From positions 529,596,550 to 529,660,549 of the forward strand of contig VDFB02193867.1 in NCBI GenBank assembly GCA_007258455.2: a stretch of DNA of 64,000 bases, read 5' to 3'. Of the stretch, positions 11,073-21,789 are shown one piece after another. Made by a program: the position numbers and the translations under genes. How positions within the stretch are numbered: the stretch's first letter is position 1; each line of letters starts with the position of its first letter. Source of the DNA: Sequoia sempervirens (taxonomy: Eukaryota > Streptophyta > Pinopsida > Cupressales > Cupressaceae). Under the pieces are notes generated by a model, which saw nothing but the letters and a program-made list of their open reading frames with translations, searched no databases and was not told the origin of the DNA.

Positions 11073-12423
11073 TCATGAAGGAATGGAAAAGATGCATAGA
11101 GCCTTTGAATTTTACCTGTATTGTACAATGGAATTGAATCATTTAGCAAACCATTTTTTCTTCACAGGGAAACATTTTCTTGTGGAATAGTTGACTAAGA
11201 CAACTCTTTTTTCAACTGACCATCCTCTCATGAAATCTCATTCATATTATAATCTTTCATGATCTTATCATAGTAAAGGTGATTATGACACCACTGGATG
11301 ATACTACATGGCATCACTCAAGGAAAGCTAGAGGCCATAGGATTTTGTGGACATGTTCAATTGAAGCTGAGAGATCTTAAGAGTTCTCTCTCAAATTTTG
11401 AAAAGGTTGTGGAGGTCCACCCTAAGAACTGTGAGAGATTAAAATTTGTAGGCCATACATATGCTCAACAAGCGCAAGTAGAGAATTCTTTGGAAATTTT
11501 AAGAAAGTAAACTCACATAGATCGATGTGATACCCATGCATTTATCAAGACGGGTGAGTTATTAATATCGGCAAACCCGAGTGCAACATTAGATTCTCTT
11601 AAGACTAAAAAGTCTCTTCTGAAGAAGACTAGAGAAGAAGTACCCATATTATTGCTAAACAACATTGGGGTTCTTCATTTTGAGCATGATGAACTAGAGT
11701 TGGCTCAAAAAACTTTTATGGAGGCATTACGAAATGGAATTTTGGTTGAATTCATATAAATAAAAGCCCCAGTGCCAATTCTACAAAACAAAAAATTGTG
11801 CGCTTTAAGAATATGGAGTTCTTCCATCAACTAGAAGGTGGTGGTTCACTTGAGTTACCATGGGATAAAGTCACAACACTATTTAATATTGCTAGGTTAT
11901 TTGAATAGCTACATGATACTAAAAAAGAAAATCTTTTATACAAGCTAATATTGTTCAAGTTTCTTAATTATGTGGATGCATATCTATGTCTTGTAGCCAT
12001 GGCTCAGGATCAGAATGAGATCCAACTAAGCCTAGAATTGATTGGGGATGCACTTAAGATGGATACAAACTCATCAAATTCTTTATGCATGCTTAGAAAC
12101 ATGGAACTGAAAATAGATGTCTGGCTTAAAGAAAAAGAAATAATTAAAGTTGCACAAAGTGAATCAAATGTGAAGAATTCTTATGTTGACATTTCACTTG
12201 GAAATTGGAATTATTTTACAACTTTTCACAATGAGATGAGGGGTCCATAGAATGAGGCAACACATCTTGAGAAGGCTAGAGAACTATCTTGTAAAGTGTT
12301 GGAGCAAAGACCAGTAAATATTTAAGCTACAAATGGGGCAACCATTGTGCTAGCTGAAAGGGGTCAATTTGATATTACAAAGGAAATGTTTACACAGCTA
12401 TAAGAAGTTGTTGCATGAAACAT
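11073..12423 (+). pseudogene. CTR9: CTR9 (VIP6/ELF8) pseudogene, TPR region (copy A)
   Basis: CTR9 is the TPR scaffold of the nuclear Paf1 complex, acting in RNA polymerase II elongation and histone modification. Readable blocks in order: GMEKMHRAFEFY, LNHLANHFFFTGKHFLVE (11090-11190), SHSYYNLS, LKSSLSNFEKVVEVHPKNCE (11360-11430), EEVPILLLNNIGVLHFEHDE with LELAQKTFMEAL (11636-11740), LPWDKVTTLFNIARL (11857-11910), YVDAYLCLVAMA (11970), then NSYVDISLGNWNYF (12175-12215) and TIVLAERGQFDI (12340). These run colinearly with plant CTR9. No intron is apparent across 1.35 kb, which fits a processed copy, but exon structure here may simply be simple. At least ten stops or frameshifts. The copy breaks at 12424, where TIR-like sequence begins. 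Confidence 0.85.
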
Positions 12424-12838
12424 GGGTAAGTGCACCAAGATGGTTCTCAAAAAGGGGGCTTAAGTGGCCACTTTTTTTCTGAAATCAGGAAATGCTGACC
12501 TTCGACGTGAAATTGAGGATAGTTACACTCAAAATTTTAGGATGGAACAAAAACAAGGATTGAAGTGCTCTGAGTCTACTTTCTAAACTACTAATTTATT
12601 TTTAAAATGGTTAAGATTAAGGGGTTCAACAGAGGTATGTACAAAAATTGGTGTTGTTTTTGTCATAAAAACATAACATAGCAACTCTTGTACAACCTTA
12701 GCACGGTGAACTTTTTTTAGTATTTTTAAAATCACTATGGTCAGAAGTTAGCTAACAACATCTAGTTGATGCATAATTTTTTTGATAATTTTTTAATGAA
12801 TATTTGATTTTTAACTAATTTTCTAAGTGGGCACTTTG
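12424..12838. mobile_element. Insert interrupting CTR9 copy A, one end like the TIR element at 50491
   Basis: Begins GGGTAAGTGCACCAAGATGG and continues with GGCTTAAGTGGCCAC, matching the terminal sequence of the TIR element at 50491-51295 (GGGTATGTGCAAGATCATCA, then GCCCTTAAGTGGCG). The right end (GTGGGCACTTTG) is only weakly complementary. The CTR9 segment present in copy B at 40688-41103 is absent here, so the insertion came with a deletion. Confidence 0.45.
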
Positions 12839-13510
12839 TATGTTGAATACTGTAAACATTTGCTTGATGCTGCCAAAGTTCATAGAGAAGTAGCAGAACG
12901 TGAAGAGTAGCAAAGCCATCAAAAGTTGGGAGTAGCATGCCAACTTGTCTTGGCTAATGAAGCAAATGAAAATCTGATGAAGAACAAAGGATTCAAATGG
13001 AAATGAGAAAACAAGAAGAACTTTGGTGGGAGATGCACAACAAGAGGAGCAATTTGAACATGTAAAGGAATTTTGGAAGAGTAAGCATAAGGATAGGGAT
13101 GATGACGATGATGAGGCTAGTTATTTTGAGAAGAAATGAAAGAAGGAAAAAAAGAAAGATAAGAATGATAAGGACCACACAACTTATGATTCTTATATGG
13201 AGGAACCTGATGTTTCCATTTAAGATGAGGCAAAATATATGAGTGATAAGGAAACAAGATGATGCAAAAAATTCCTAAGATCTTCTTGTAGCTCCAGGTC
13301 TAGAAGACTTTAATGATGGCAAGAAAAAATCTCCAGTTTCAACAAAATCATGAAGGATACATACATACGTTGATTTTGAAGATGATGAACCAATGTAGAA
13401 ACATAATCCGAGAGAAGATGATACATATGATGATGATGTCTAGGCTTATTGAACTTTAACCAAACCTAACCATTATAGAAATAGATTCAAAGAGAAGATG
13501 ATGATTTCAA
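12836..13510 (+). pseudogene. CTR9: CTR9 pseudogene, C-terminal region (copy A)
   Basis: Opens with YCKHLLDAAKVHREVAEREE, the highly conserved stretch before the charged C-terminal tail of CTR9, followed by a coiled, Lys/Glu/Asp-rich tail (KNKGFKWK, then DDDDD/EE and KKE runs in shifting frames) to about 13510. It is in the same order relative to the TPR region upstream but separated by the insert at 12424. This part is essentially identical to 41104-41780. The minus-strand ORF at 12993-13178 is a shadow of the Lys/Glu tail. Confidence 0.85.
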
Positions 13511-14127
13511 TGACGATGGATAAGCTACCTCAATATTTTAGTCAGTCAAATATGCTTTGTCCCTTCAAAATCCATTCAAAATAGTTAAATGAGATCTTAA
13601 CAAAAACTTCAAATGAATCATCTATATGTTATCTTTTAATTTTTCCTCTTTCTTGTTTTTGATGAGAAACCTATTTTAGTATTTATTTTAGAACATTTTC
13701 TATGTCCTTGAATGTATTATGCTTTATCTTTCTATCAAAGTCTAGATTAAAAGAACCTATAATTTTGTATCATAGATTTTTGGCGCTTGCTTTCTAGCTC
13801 TCCTAAGGTTTTTCACCTAGAAGGAGAAAGATGGGCCAAAGATGCTTATGTTACATTCAAATTCAATGCAATATGAATAGAATAAGGATGTAATATGCCT
13901 AGATACAATGCTTGAATGCAATAAACGAATGAGATTAATTGACTAATGAATAGAAACTAAAGGAAAATAAATTGTTTGAAAACACATTGTGCATTATAAA
14001 ATCACCTATGTAAATGAATAGAAAAATGCAACAAAAGTGGATCAGATTGGAAGTGTGCACCTCAAACTTTGATGAGGACTGTAAATTGATGCTAGAATGT
14101 TGATGATGCTATTTTTCAAGCCTAGAA

Positions 14128-14276
14128 GGACTCATTTTCTATTCTGGGTGAATTAGTCCCAGTTCTGGTAAACTATGTCGAAACCCGTTTTTGACAAAAG
14201 GGTACTCAAAAATGCATAAAACTCAAAATTGACCTTGTGGTGGGACTCATTCACCACCCATGGTGAATGATTCCAC
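14128..14276. repeat. Two copies of the palindromic motif in LTR
   Basis: Copies at 14128-14160 and 14242-14276. The second has arms GGGACTCATTCACC and GGTGAATGATTCCA around a 6-nt loop. Confidence 0.75.
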
Positions 14277-14908
14277 TTTTTAATTTTTTGATTTTCAAAG
14301 GTGGATTCTAAAGCTTCCAATCTACACTTTGATGCCCTATAGGTGTCCATTTTTGAAACTATTAGATTCGGGTCTAAAAATCACTTTTTATTGATACTGA
14401 CTTGAATAAAGAGGGGAATACTTTAGAAACCTTGTAACTTGATCTTCAATTATTTTAAAGCTTCCAAGAACCTAAATCTATAAACACTAAGAAGAGAGAG
14501 AGAGAGATGTTGAATGTTAGGGCATGGGGGTTTTCCTTGGTCAAACCCCATTTAGGTAATTAAATCAAAATGATGAAATAAAATAATGAAACATGAAACA
14601 ATGGAATGGATTACCTTTCCATGATGATTGATCTTGAAATTTTGCAACATAACATGTAGAATCTACCCTTGAAAGTCTAAAAATTGATGTCTTGATGCCT
14701 TGAAATGATAAAACCCTAAGTTGCTTGACTTGAGAGAGAAGAATAATGAATGACAAGAGATAAGAGATGTGAAAATGAGTTAAAATACTTTTATTTATAG
14801 GAAATTCACCTTATTTTCCTATTAATTGGATCCTTAAGGCTGACATGGAGAAAAATTAAACTTAAAACCTAATTTTTCTTGCTCAAAACCTCAAAAAATG
14901 GCTCAAAT

Positions 14909-14986
14909 GGGACTCATTTGCCACTAATGGTGAATGGGTCCCACCTAGATAGTACTAATTCATCACTAATGGTGAATGGGTCCCAC
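14909..14986. repeat. Two adjacent copies of the palindromic motif in LTR
   Basis: Copies at 14909-14942 (GGGACTCATTTGCC / GGTGAATGGGTCCC) and 14951-14986, 42 bp apart. Arms differ mainly by C/T and G/A changes. Confidence 0.8.
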
Positions 14987-15567
14987 GAATTAGCCATTTT
15001 GCAAAGGCTGGAGATATTAGTACAAGAAAATTAGGCTTATATGATGATTATGCGTTGTTTCGTCAAATCGTACCTTAGGATCCACAATATAAATTAACAG
15101 GAGCCTATTAGTGATGATGTAAATGTCAAGCGGGGCTTAGGACACATAAATCAATGTGAGAAATTGTGATTTAATATACTTTGCTTGGCACTAAAATAGG
15201 AGTCACATAAGCTTAGAAAGGCACAGAACCAGTAGCCGAATGTACAAGACACATTAACTAGTTTATCATTAAATTTAATTCAAGAACGCTACCATTGATG
15301 CAATAGAAAACATTAACACGTTATAATCGGCCAGATTAGGATAAAATAGGTTGTTTGAGTGAAAGAGGCGTGAAATCCTTTACAAGACTTTACAACCTTA
15401 CCCTTTCCAAGATATGCGTTAAAAGAAATATTATTCAACTTGCAAGGAGTCTAACACCTAGTTTGGATGCATAAAATACCCATACAGCATTAGATTAAGA
15501 CCTCATTAAAATGTTTTATCATGAATTAATACCATGTCAAGCAAAGGGTCCTTTTTTCTATGGCACA

Positions 15568-16887
15568 TTTATCCCCCACTTTAGTGAGAGGATGAACTTG
15601 CTTCAAACTCACACTAAAGTAGACATTCAAGAGAGATCCTCATGCACAAATGCTAGATGACAAAAGAATCCACCAAAATATCAAAGTTGCACAAGCCACC
15701 TTGATAGAAGATCTAATCAAGCCTCCAAGATACAAAGATGTGCAGTACTTGGAGATAGAAAGATAAGTGGAAAGATATGCTCCTCTTGAAAGGTAGGAAA
15801 TGAGGACTTGACTGGATTTGTCATGGTGAGAAAGAAGTCAATGGTATACTAAGCTCTAGGGCTGCAAAACTAGTTGTATGCAAGGTGAGAATCCCAAAAT
15901 TAAAGATACATCGCTGGATTGGTATGCACTCTAAACACAAAGAGTAGCTATGGGGAGGAAATTCTTGCACTAGTTAGGCTGCCCTTCCAACCATTTTTGG
16001 GAATTACCCATTGATACTTTAGCAAGGTGCAAAGAGTAAAGAAGGGAAATGTAAATACTAAACAATATAGAAGTACATGCATGCAAGTTGTGTTATGCAT
16101 GGTGGCCAAGAAATGCAATAATATAAAATGTAAAAATGTAATGTGAAAGATTTTTCAAAGGAGTCTTGTTCATTTTATGCAAGGTCAGTCACTTTCAAAG
16201 CATTGTGTCTAATGTCTCCAAGAGAGAACCAATCAAAGAATAGTATATTCACAACTTAGGGTATGCAGTGCATCGCATCAAACCACTAAGAGGAATGTAA
16301 TATGCTGAGAAAGATCACACTTATGAAGGACATCACACCCAATTCCATCCAAAAAGTGACGAATGCATCATGTAAACGACAAAGCTACACTAAGAAGCAT
16401 GAATGCACAATGAAATAATGGTAATGTATGCCCCCACTTTAAAGGAATTGCTACACATTGTTCTGTGAAAAATTACTTGAAAGTAGAGAAGAAAAGAAAA
16501 AGAAAAAAAAAGAAAACAAGACATGAGAGCCAACTTGGAAAGCCCTATGCCAAGTCATATGTTTTGAAGTTAGGTTTTTTCATGTGAATGAAAATGAAAG
16601 AAAAAGAAAGGGAGTATGTCACATGTGATTCAATCTTAAGACATGTCATTCACATCTCAAGCTTGCTCTTATATGTTCATGAAAAGTTAACGAGTAGTCG
16701 AAAGAGACAATGATAAGTGACATACAAGGGATAAGGTTGTTTAACTCTATGCCCCCCACTTAGTGTAGGACAAGGGTGAGTCTAAAGTGGATGACGGTAT
16801 GTTGCCTCTTGCAAGGGATGTGAAACATGTAATAGTGAGAATGCTATGATCCTACAACTATTACATGGCAAGGAGCAGCAAGTAATG
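15568..16887. other. Untranslated 3' interior of element A
   Basis: No ORF that I can support. It holds purine-rich runs at 16490-16520 and 16590-16612 and two further CCCCCACTT blocks (minus strand AAGTGGGGG, like the polypurine tract) near 16430 and 16745. Confidence 0.4.
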
Positions 16888-17721
16888 TTATTTATGTATT
16901 GATTTAGTATGTAACAAGGTTAAAGGTTTCTTAGAAAAATGATTGGTGATATTATGGATTTTGAGTGAACGTTTATCAGATGGGTTGATGGCTATGAAAG
17001 GACAATCACGAAAACCATGAATTGGAAGAATGAGGGTGGGCGTATTGTGAGATTTTTTCTTAGTATACATAGGGTGATGATGAAGGGTTGAATTTATTTG
17101 GGCATCATGAGTGAGGATAGGAGAAAAATGTTTGATTTGGTTGTTGGGTGTCACTAAGATAGCATTCTTATGTGCCATAATATCAACCCTAGGGGGAGAC
17201 CTAAAATGTTCATCACATGTCATAATTGAATTTGGCAAGATAGCTTCATCGCTCATAGGAGGGGTGTCAAAAGAAGGATTACTAGGAGTGTCATGGTTAC
17301 TCATGATTTGAATCTTGTACACAAATAGGTCTTCCCAAATGGTAGGGGCATCAAGAAAGGGAGGAATAAGATTTTCATGAGTTTCCGTAATGATATCTTC
17401 TAACACTAAGCAATCTTCTTCATATGTAGAGAAGATATTAGGAGAAGAAAGGGGTTGATTATCATGATTAGAAACATTTATAGTCACATGATCTATGATT
17501 TTTTCTTGAGTGGGTGAGGTTATAGAAGAGAAGCTTTCAACATTGTCATGATTCTCAATTAGTGTATCTTCTAGCACCAAAATACCTTCATCACATGTAG
17601 GAGAGATATTGGGAGAAGAAGAACTATGATTATCATGAGTATCAATGCTTTCATCTGCTTGTTTCAAACCTTTAGTGGATGATTGAGGAGAGATGAAGTC
17701 ATTAAGGGCTTTATCTAACAT
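16888..17721 (-). CDS. Unrecognised Ser/Asn/His-rich ORF with internal repeats, non-autonomous LTR element A
   Basis: 277 codons in the element's sense orientation, starting at an internal ATG; coding similarity continues upstream past a TAG at about 17728. I recognise no domain. A module with consensus HDN-SSPNI-T-(D/E)E-LVLEDTI-E-H(D/E)N occurs at about residues 29-60 and again near 85-120, and a shorter relative occurs near 135-165. The C-terminal third is basic with KKKSHNTPTLILPIHGFRDC and ends HTKSIHK. The upstream continuation holds two copies of another module, LS-KP-SS---LDE-L-DFIS. The same ORF, broken into two by the shared stop, is present in copy B (45141-46265). It could be a degenerate gag-like protein or a captured host sequence. 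Function is unknown, with no catalytic motif. Confidence 0.45.
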   Translation of the reverse strand: MLDKALNDFISPQSSTKGLKQADESIDTHDNHSSSSPNISPTCDEGILVLEDTLIENHDNVESFSSITSPTQEKIIDHVTINVSNHDNQPLSSPNIFSTYEEDCLVLEDIITETHENLIPPFLDAPTIWEDLFVYKIQIMSNHDTPSNPSFDTPPMSDEAILPNSIMTCDEHFRSPPRVDIMAHKNAILVTPNNQIKHFSPILTHDAQINSTLHHHPMYTKKKSHNTPTLILPIHGFRDCPFIAINPSDKRSLKIHNITNHFSKKPLTLLHTKSIHK

Positions 17722-18635
17722 GTTCTATTCATCGCCACTAAATGGTTTGGGGGATAAGTTATTAATTTTGTTAGTTTTCTCATGAAAAGCATTAGAGGAT
17801 GAAGTGAGCGAGATAAATTCTTGAAGAACTTCATCTAACTTGCCTACATCACCACCACTAAGAGGCTTAGATGAGAGGGTTGTTTCAAATTGGATCATTT
17901 GATGGGTTTTGTGATTGATTGTTTATATGTGCTAATGTTTCCTCAATGTAAGCTGGTCTAAAAGGACTATGAAATAGAGTTGAAAATGGAACTTGCAAAA
18001 TTCTAAATGCCATGAATGTAAAAAAAGCTTAATATTGCTAATGATCTAAATGTATGAGAAGCTATGTATAATGCAATGTAAATACATAGGATGCAATGCA
18101 ACTTTTCAGATTTCAAACAAAGTAATTTATTGATGAAACTATGCAATGAAAGATTGGAAATGCAAATGTGAATTTTAACCATGCATGAAATGAGCTATTT
18201 GAAGTGAAATCTATTGAAATTCATGCTATATAAATGCAACTAACTGATATATATAGGTTAAGGAACCAAATAGAAGCCTAAAAACAAATTTCTAAATTCT
18301 ATAAAATGTTGTTTTAGGGGGTCAAAAGGGACTGATTCGCCCAAGGTGGCAAATGAGTCCCAGTATGGAATTTTTTCAAAATTTTCAAAAAAAATTAACT
18401 AATTTTGATGCTTTATGAGTGCTATGATGCAAACCTAAATGGAAAATTAAGAAATTTAGAACTTTTCAATGATTAAAGATGAAACAATGCAACCTATTAT
18501 GCACTTTTTAGGAATGCAAAATTTAACACCTAGCATGCAAATGAATCATGCAAATCCTAATGTAAGCTAGATCTATGATGATGAAGGACTCTGAATCAAA
18601 AAAATAGAAGTATTTGAAAAGTAGGTTCCCCAAAA
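17722..18635 (-). other. 5' interior and leader of element A
   Basis: The region 17722-18010 is the frameshifted N-terminal part of the ORF (compare 45978-46265 in copy B, where it is open from MAFRILQVPFSTLF). The rest is untranslated leader with one palindromic motif at 18328-18361. Confidence 0.45.
18328..18361. repeat. Palindromic motif in element interior
   Basis: GGGACTGATTCGCC, a short loop, and GGCAAATGAGTCCC. This copy keeps the CG in the left arm. Confidence 0.75.
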
Positions 18636-19411
18636 TGTAGCATAGATTTTGGCACTCGCATGCTTTCTAGCTCTCCTAGGGTTTTTCACCTAGAAGGAGA
18701 AAGATGGGCCAAAGATCCTTATGTTACATTCAAATTCAATGCAATATGAATAGAATAAGGATGAAATATTCCTAGATACAATGCTTGAATGCAATAAAAA
18801 ATTAGATTAATTGACTAATGAATAGAAACTAAAGGAAAATAAATTGTTTGAAAACACATTATGTATTATAAAATCACCTACAAATGAATAGAAAAATGCA
18901 CAAAATTGGATCAGATTGGAAGTGTGCACCTGGAACTTTGATGAGGACTGTAAATTGATGTTAGAATGTTGATGATGTTGTTTTTGAGGCCTGGAGGGAC
19001 TCATTCACCATTCTGGGCAAATCAGTCCCAATTTTGGTAAATTGTGTCAGAACTCGTTTCCAACAAAAGGGTACTCAAAAATGCAAAAAACTCAAAATTG
19101 ACCCTATGGTGGGACTCATTCACCACCCATGGAAAATGAGTCCACTTTTGAATTTATGGATTTTCAAAGGTGGATTATGAAGCTTCCAATCTGCACTTTG
19201 ATGCCCTATAGGTGTCCACTTCTAAAACTATCGGATTCGAGTCTAAAAATCACTTTTTATTGATATTTTGACTTGAATAAAGAGGGGAAGACTTTAGAAA
19301 CCTTGTAACTTGATCTTCAATTATTTTCAAGCTTCCAAGAGACCTAAATCTATAAACACACAAGACAAGAGAGAGAGATGTTGAATGTTAGGGCATGGGG
19401 GTTTGCCTTGG
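18636..19411 (-). repeat. Partial second LTR of element A, cut by gap
   Basis: Starts TGTAGCATAG and is colinear with 13766 onward and 46888 onward. Contains palindromic motifs at 18996-19030 and 19111-19145. Ends at the first N. Confidence 0.8.
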
Positions 19412-19511
19412 NNNNNNNNNNNNNNNNNNNNNNNNNNNNNNNNNNNNNNNNNNNNNNNNNNNNNNNNNNNNNNNNNNNNNNNNNNNNNNNNNNNNNNNNN
19501 NNNNNNNNNNN
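19412..19511. other. Assembly gap (100 N)
   Basis: Exactly 100 unknown bases, the usual placeholder for a gap of unknown size. ORFs spanning it are meaningless. Confidence 0.99.
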
Positions 19512-19545
19512 TGGGAGAGGGTGGGAGAGAGGGTGGGAGTGTTGG
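19512..19545 (+). repeat. G-rich tract with G-quadruplex potential
   Basis: Repeated GGGAGAGGGTGGGAGAGAGGG pattern: five GGG runs separated by 1-5 bases, at the gap edge. A similar tract is at 21812-21900. Confidence 0.7.
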
Positions 19546-21789
19546 AACTATAAAATTCTGAGAATTTTACAATTTTTTCATACCCATGATTTTCTGAATG
19601 AGTCCTTACCATAGACACAAAATCCTCTCTTCATAACATTTTGCCCATATTTTGCCATGTGGTCCCATAGAATCCATTAAGTCATGAATATTTCACTATA
19701 TAATCCATATTGGCAAGAGATGGTGAGGGTCTCCCTGATCCCTAATGTTTTTTTTGCTAATATACATCTATTGTAGGTCTATCGGCAAGACTTCAAAGAT
19801 GTCACACTGATCATAATTCATATACAAACATCCATCGGCAGGACACAATTCATTGTTTCGGCGATAGAATGACATATCGGTGAGAAATCTTTCATCAGGA
19901 TGAGTCATAGAAAAATCATATTGTCTTACCGATCGGTGCCTAAGAAAACGTTTCGGCCAAACCAAAAGTCTTTGAAGTGAGGTCTTGTCAAATGTATTAT
20001 GTCTCATCGACTAGCTCACACAACGACATATCAGCTAGACTAAAGGTTATTGGAATAAAGTCTTAGCAAATGCACCTGGTCTCACCGATAAAGCATAAGG
20101 GTATTATATCAAATGATTCTCGAGATGAGGTTATGTAGTCTTGCCGACTCATATGTCTCACCGAAGTGTTTCATTAGTGAGAGAGTAAATATGTTTCATC
20201 GACTGGAAAACATACCATGGGGTGTATCTCGGTAAGACACAAAGTATTCTATGAAACCTCTCCCCGACTCCAAAAGTCATAGCGAAACATAAGATAAAGG
20301 GATATCTATCGGCAAGACAGTGGTTATCACTATATGTCATAGCGAGTCATTGTAGGTCATATCGATCGAAAAGAAAATTGAACTTATTTCCAAGACAATA
20401 ATTATTGAGGAGAGTCATATCGAACACATAAGAGTCTTATCAATCGGGATACAAAGGGTTACATCGGCCAGACTTAAGCCGTCAGTGAAATGTCATGTAG
20501 CATCTGTTTGGTCTCACTGATACTGTTGAAGGTGGGTCCCATCACTACCATCAGAATGAACTCATGAAGTCTTACTAACTCCTATGTCATAGCAACAAGA
20601 TTCAAACTTGGAGATATGTTCGGTGAGACTGGCTTCTTCGACGAGAGCTATGTGAATCATACTGAATGAAGGTTCATCGGCAGGAAAATTGCTGTCACAA
20701 CAATCAAAAAGTGAACTTAAGGAGATGTTTTGGTAAGACATGAAGTGAGTTGTGGGACATCCTGCCAACTCCATAAGTCACAGCGATGGTTTTCATCGAT
20801 GAGAGTTTCAGTGATATACTTTTTATTGAAGGAATAACCGTCGATGAGACATTGAACATATGTAAGACTATGTAATGTCTTCGTGGGAGTTTGATGAATA
20901 GGTGTAAAGGCTCGAATGAAATAATTTCCTGGATGTGAATGCAAATGGACGTGACTTTTCATGTGGCCGATATATAAAACCCATTTTTGACAGCAGTGAA
21001 GAGGAGAGACAGAGTAAAACAAATACAGTAGGATACAAAATTTTTTGAGACTATGATGCATGATTGAAAAACAATGGAGATTTCAATTGAATTTCTGATG
21101 TGATGACATTTTTCTGGTGTCAATTGTATGTTGTGCTCATTGAAAGTATTACTAAAGTTATCTCCAAGATTTATGCTTTCTGGTTATTTAAATTGATGTA
21201 ATAAGTTTATATTTAGTTTATCAGTGCACATTTGTTGTATCTGTGTGGTTGATTGATCGGCTCTTTCAAGAAAAGATTAAATCCTTTTAATGGATCACAA
21301 TAATCAGGGAGATTCATCTGGATCATTAAGAAGAACTTGTTAGTCACAGTCTTGCATATTTATACAAGTTATAAACTAAAACATATGCCAAACAATTTGA
21401 GTTTTTGCCAAAAAAAATTATTCATTTAAGATTTCATTTGACTCTGCATACCCAATAAGGCACTAGTCTCTAGTCTCTGCATTTTTATCATTTAGTTTCA
21501 TTCATTTTTTACATCTGTTAACTGAACATATTAGGTTTTAATTTTAATGTTGTTATATAATTTATACCAAATTCTAGTTTTATTTGTCCACTCCCATCTA
21601 CCACTGTGGGAAAAAAACTTCAAGAGAGATAAGCAGAAGTCAAGTCTACCTATCTCATATAGGTACACCCACCTAGGTCTGGCAGCCCCTGAAGAGTAGA
21701 AGGTTCAATTCATTTGGCCTTGTCTGTTACCCTGAAATGTTGCGAAAGCTTGGCAACCTTTCATGGTTCAAACCTATGTTTTTGAGAGC
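19546..21789. other. Non-coding region containing an array of TCGGYRAGAC-type motifs (19781-20850)
   Basis: No supportable ORF. Motifs such as ATCGGCAAGAC, ATCGGTGAGA, GTCTTACCGA, GTCTCACCGA and GTCTTGCCGA occur in both orientations every 30-90 bases, for example near 19781, 19833, 19875, 19923, 20088, 20130, 20145, 20227, 20307, 20462, 20619, 20672, 20729 and 20840. A TATATAAA word is at about 20970. From 21060 to 21600 the sequence is plain AT-rich. Confidence 0.6.

Larger units (their letters stand above)
13766..15567 (-). repeat. LTR (3' LTR in element orientation) of copy A
   Basis: Plus-strand tips TGTATCATAG and CTATGGCACA. Contains four copies of the palindromic motif. Its right part (14987-15567) is unusually divergent from the other three LTRs. 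Confidence 0.8.
12836..19411 (+). repeat. Duplicated block, copy A (partner 41104-47665)
   Basis: From 12836 the sequence aligns with 41104 onward at a constant offset of 28268, essentially without differences to about 14470, then with a few small changes to 14986. Between 14987 and about 16010 it is markedly divergent with many short indels, then about as similar as ordinary repeats until the N gap. It covers the CTR9 C-terminus and most of an LTR element. Confidence 0.9.
13766..19411 (-). mobile_element. Non-autonomous LTR retrotransposon, copy A, interrupted by assembly gap
   Basis: The LTR at 13766-15567 and a partial second LTR at 18636-19411 are direct repeats. Next to the left LTR, the minus-strand reading AAAGTGGGGGATAAA then TGTGCC is a typical polypurine tract abutting an LTR start, so the element runs on the minus strand. 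The interior has one minus-strand ORF and no reverse transcriptase, protease or integrase. The flank left of the LTR (AATTT) is the candidate target site. The second LTR is cut by the gap. Confidence 0.75.

Noticed and set aside
12993..13178. 61-codon minus-strand ORF, identical at 41261-41446
   Set aside because: It is antisense to the Lys/Glu/Asp tail of the CTR9 pseudogene; the Leu/Ile run comes from AAG/GAA codons. Its conservation only reflects the duplication.
14153..14756. Minus-strand ORFs in the LTR (also 42421-42618 and 42811-43026)
   Set aside because: They lie inside LTRs, vary between LTR copies and have no coding features.
19378..19618. ORFs running through the N gap on both strands
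   Set aside because: They consist mostly of unknown residues across 100 N.
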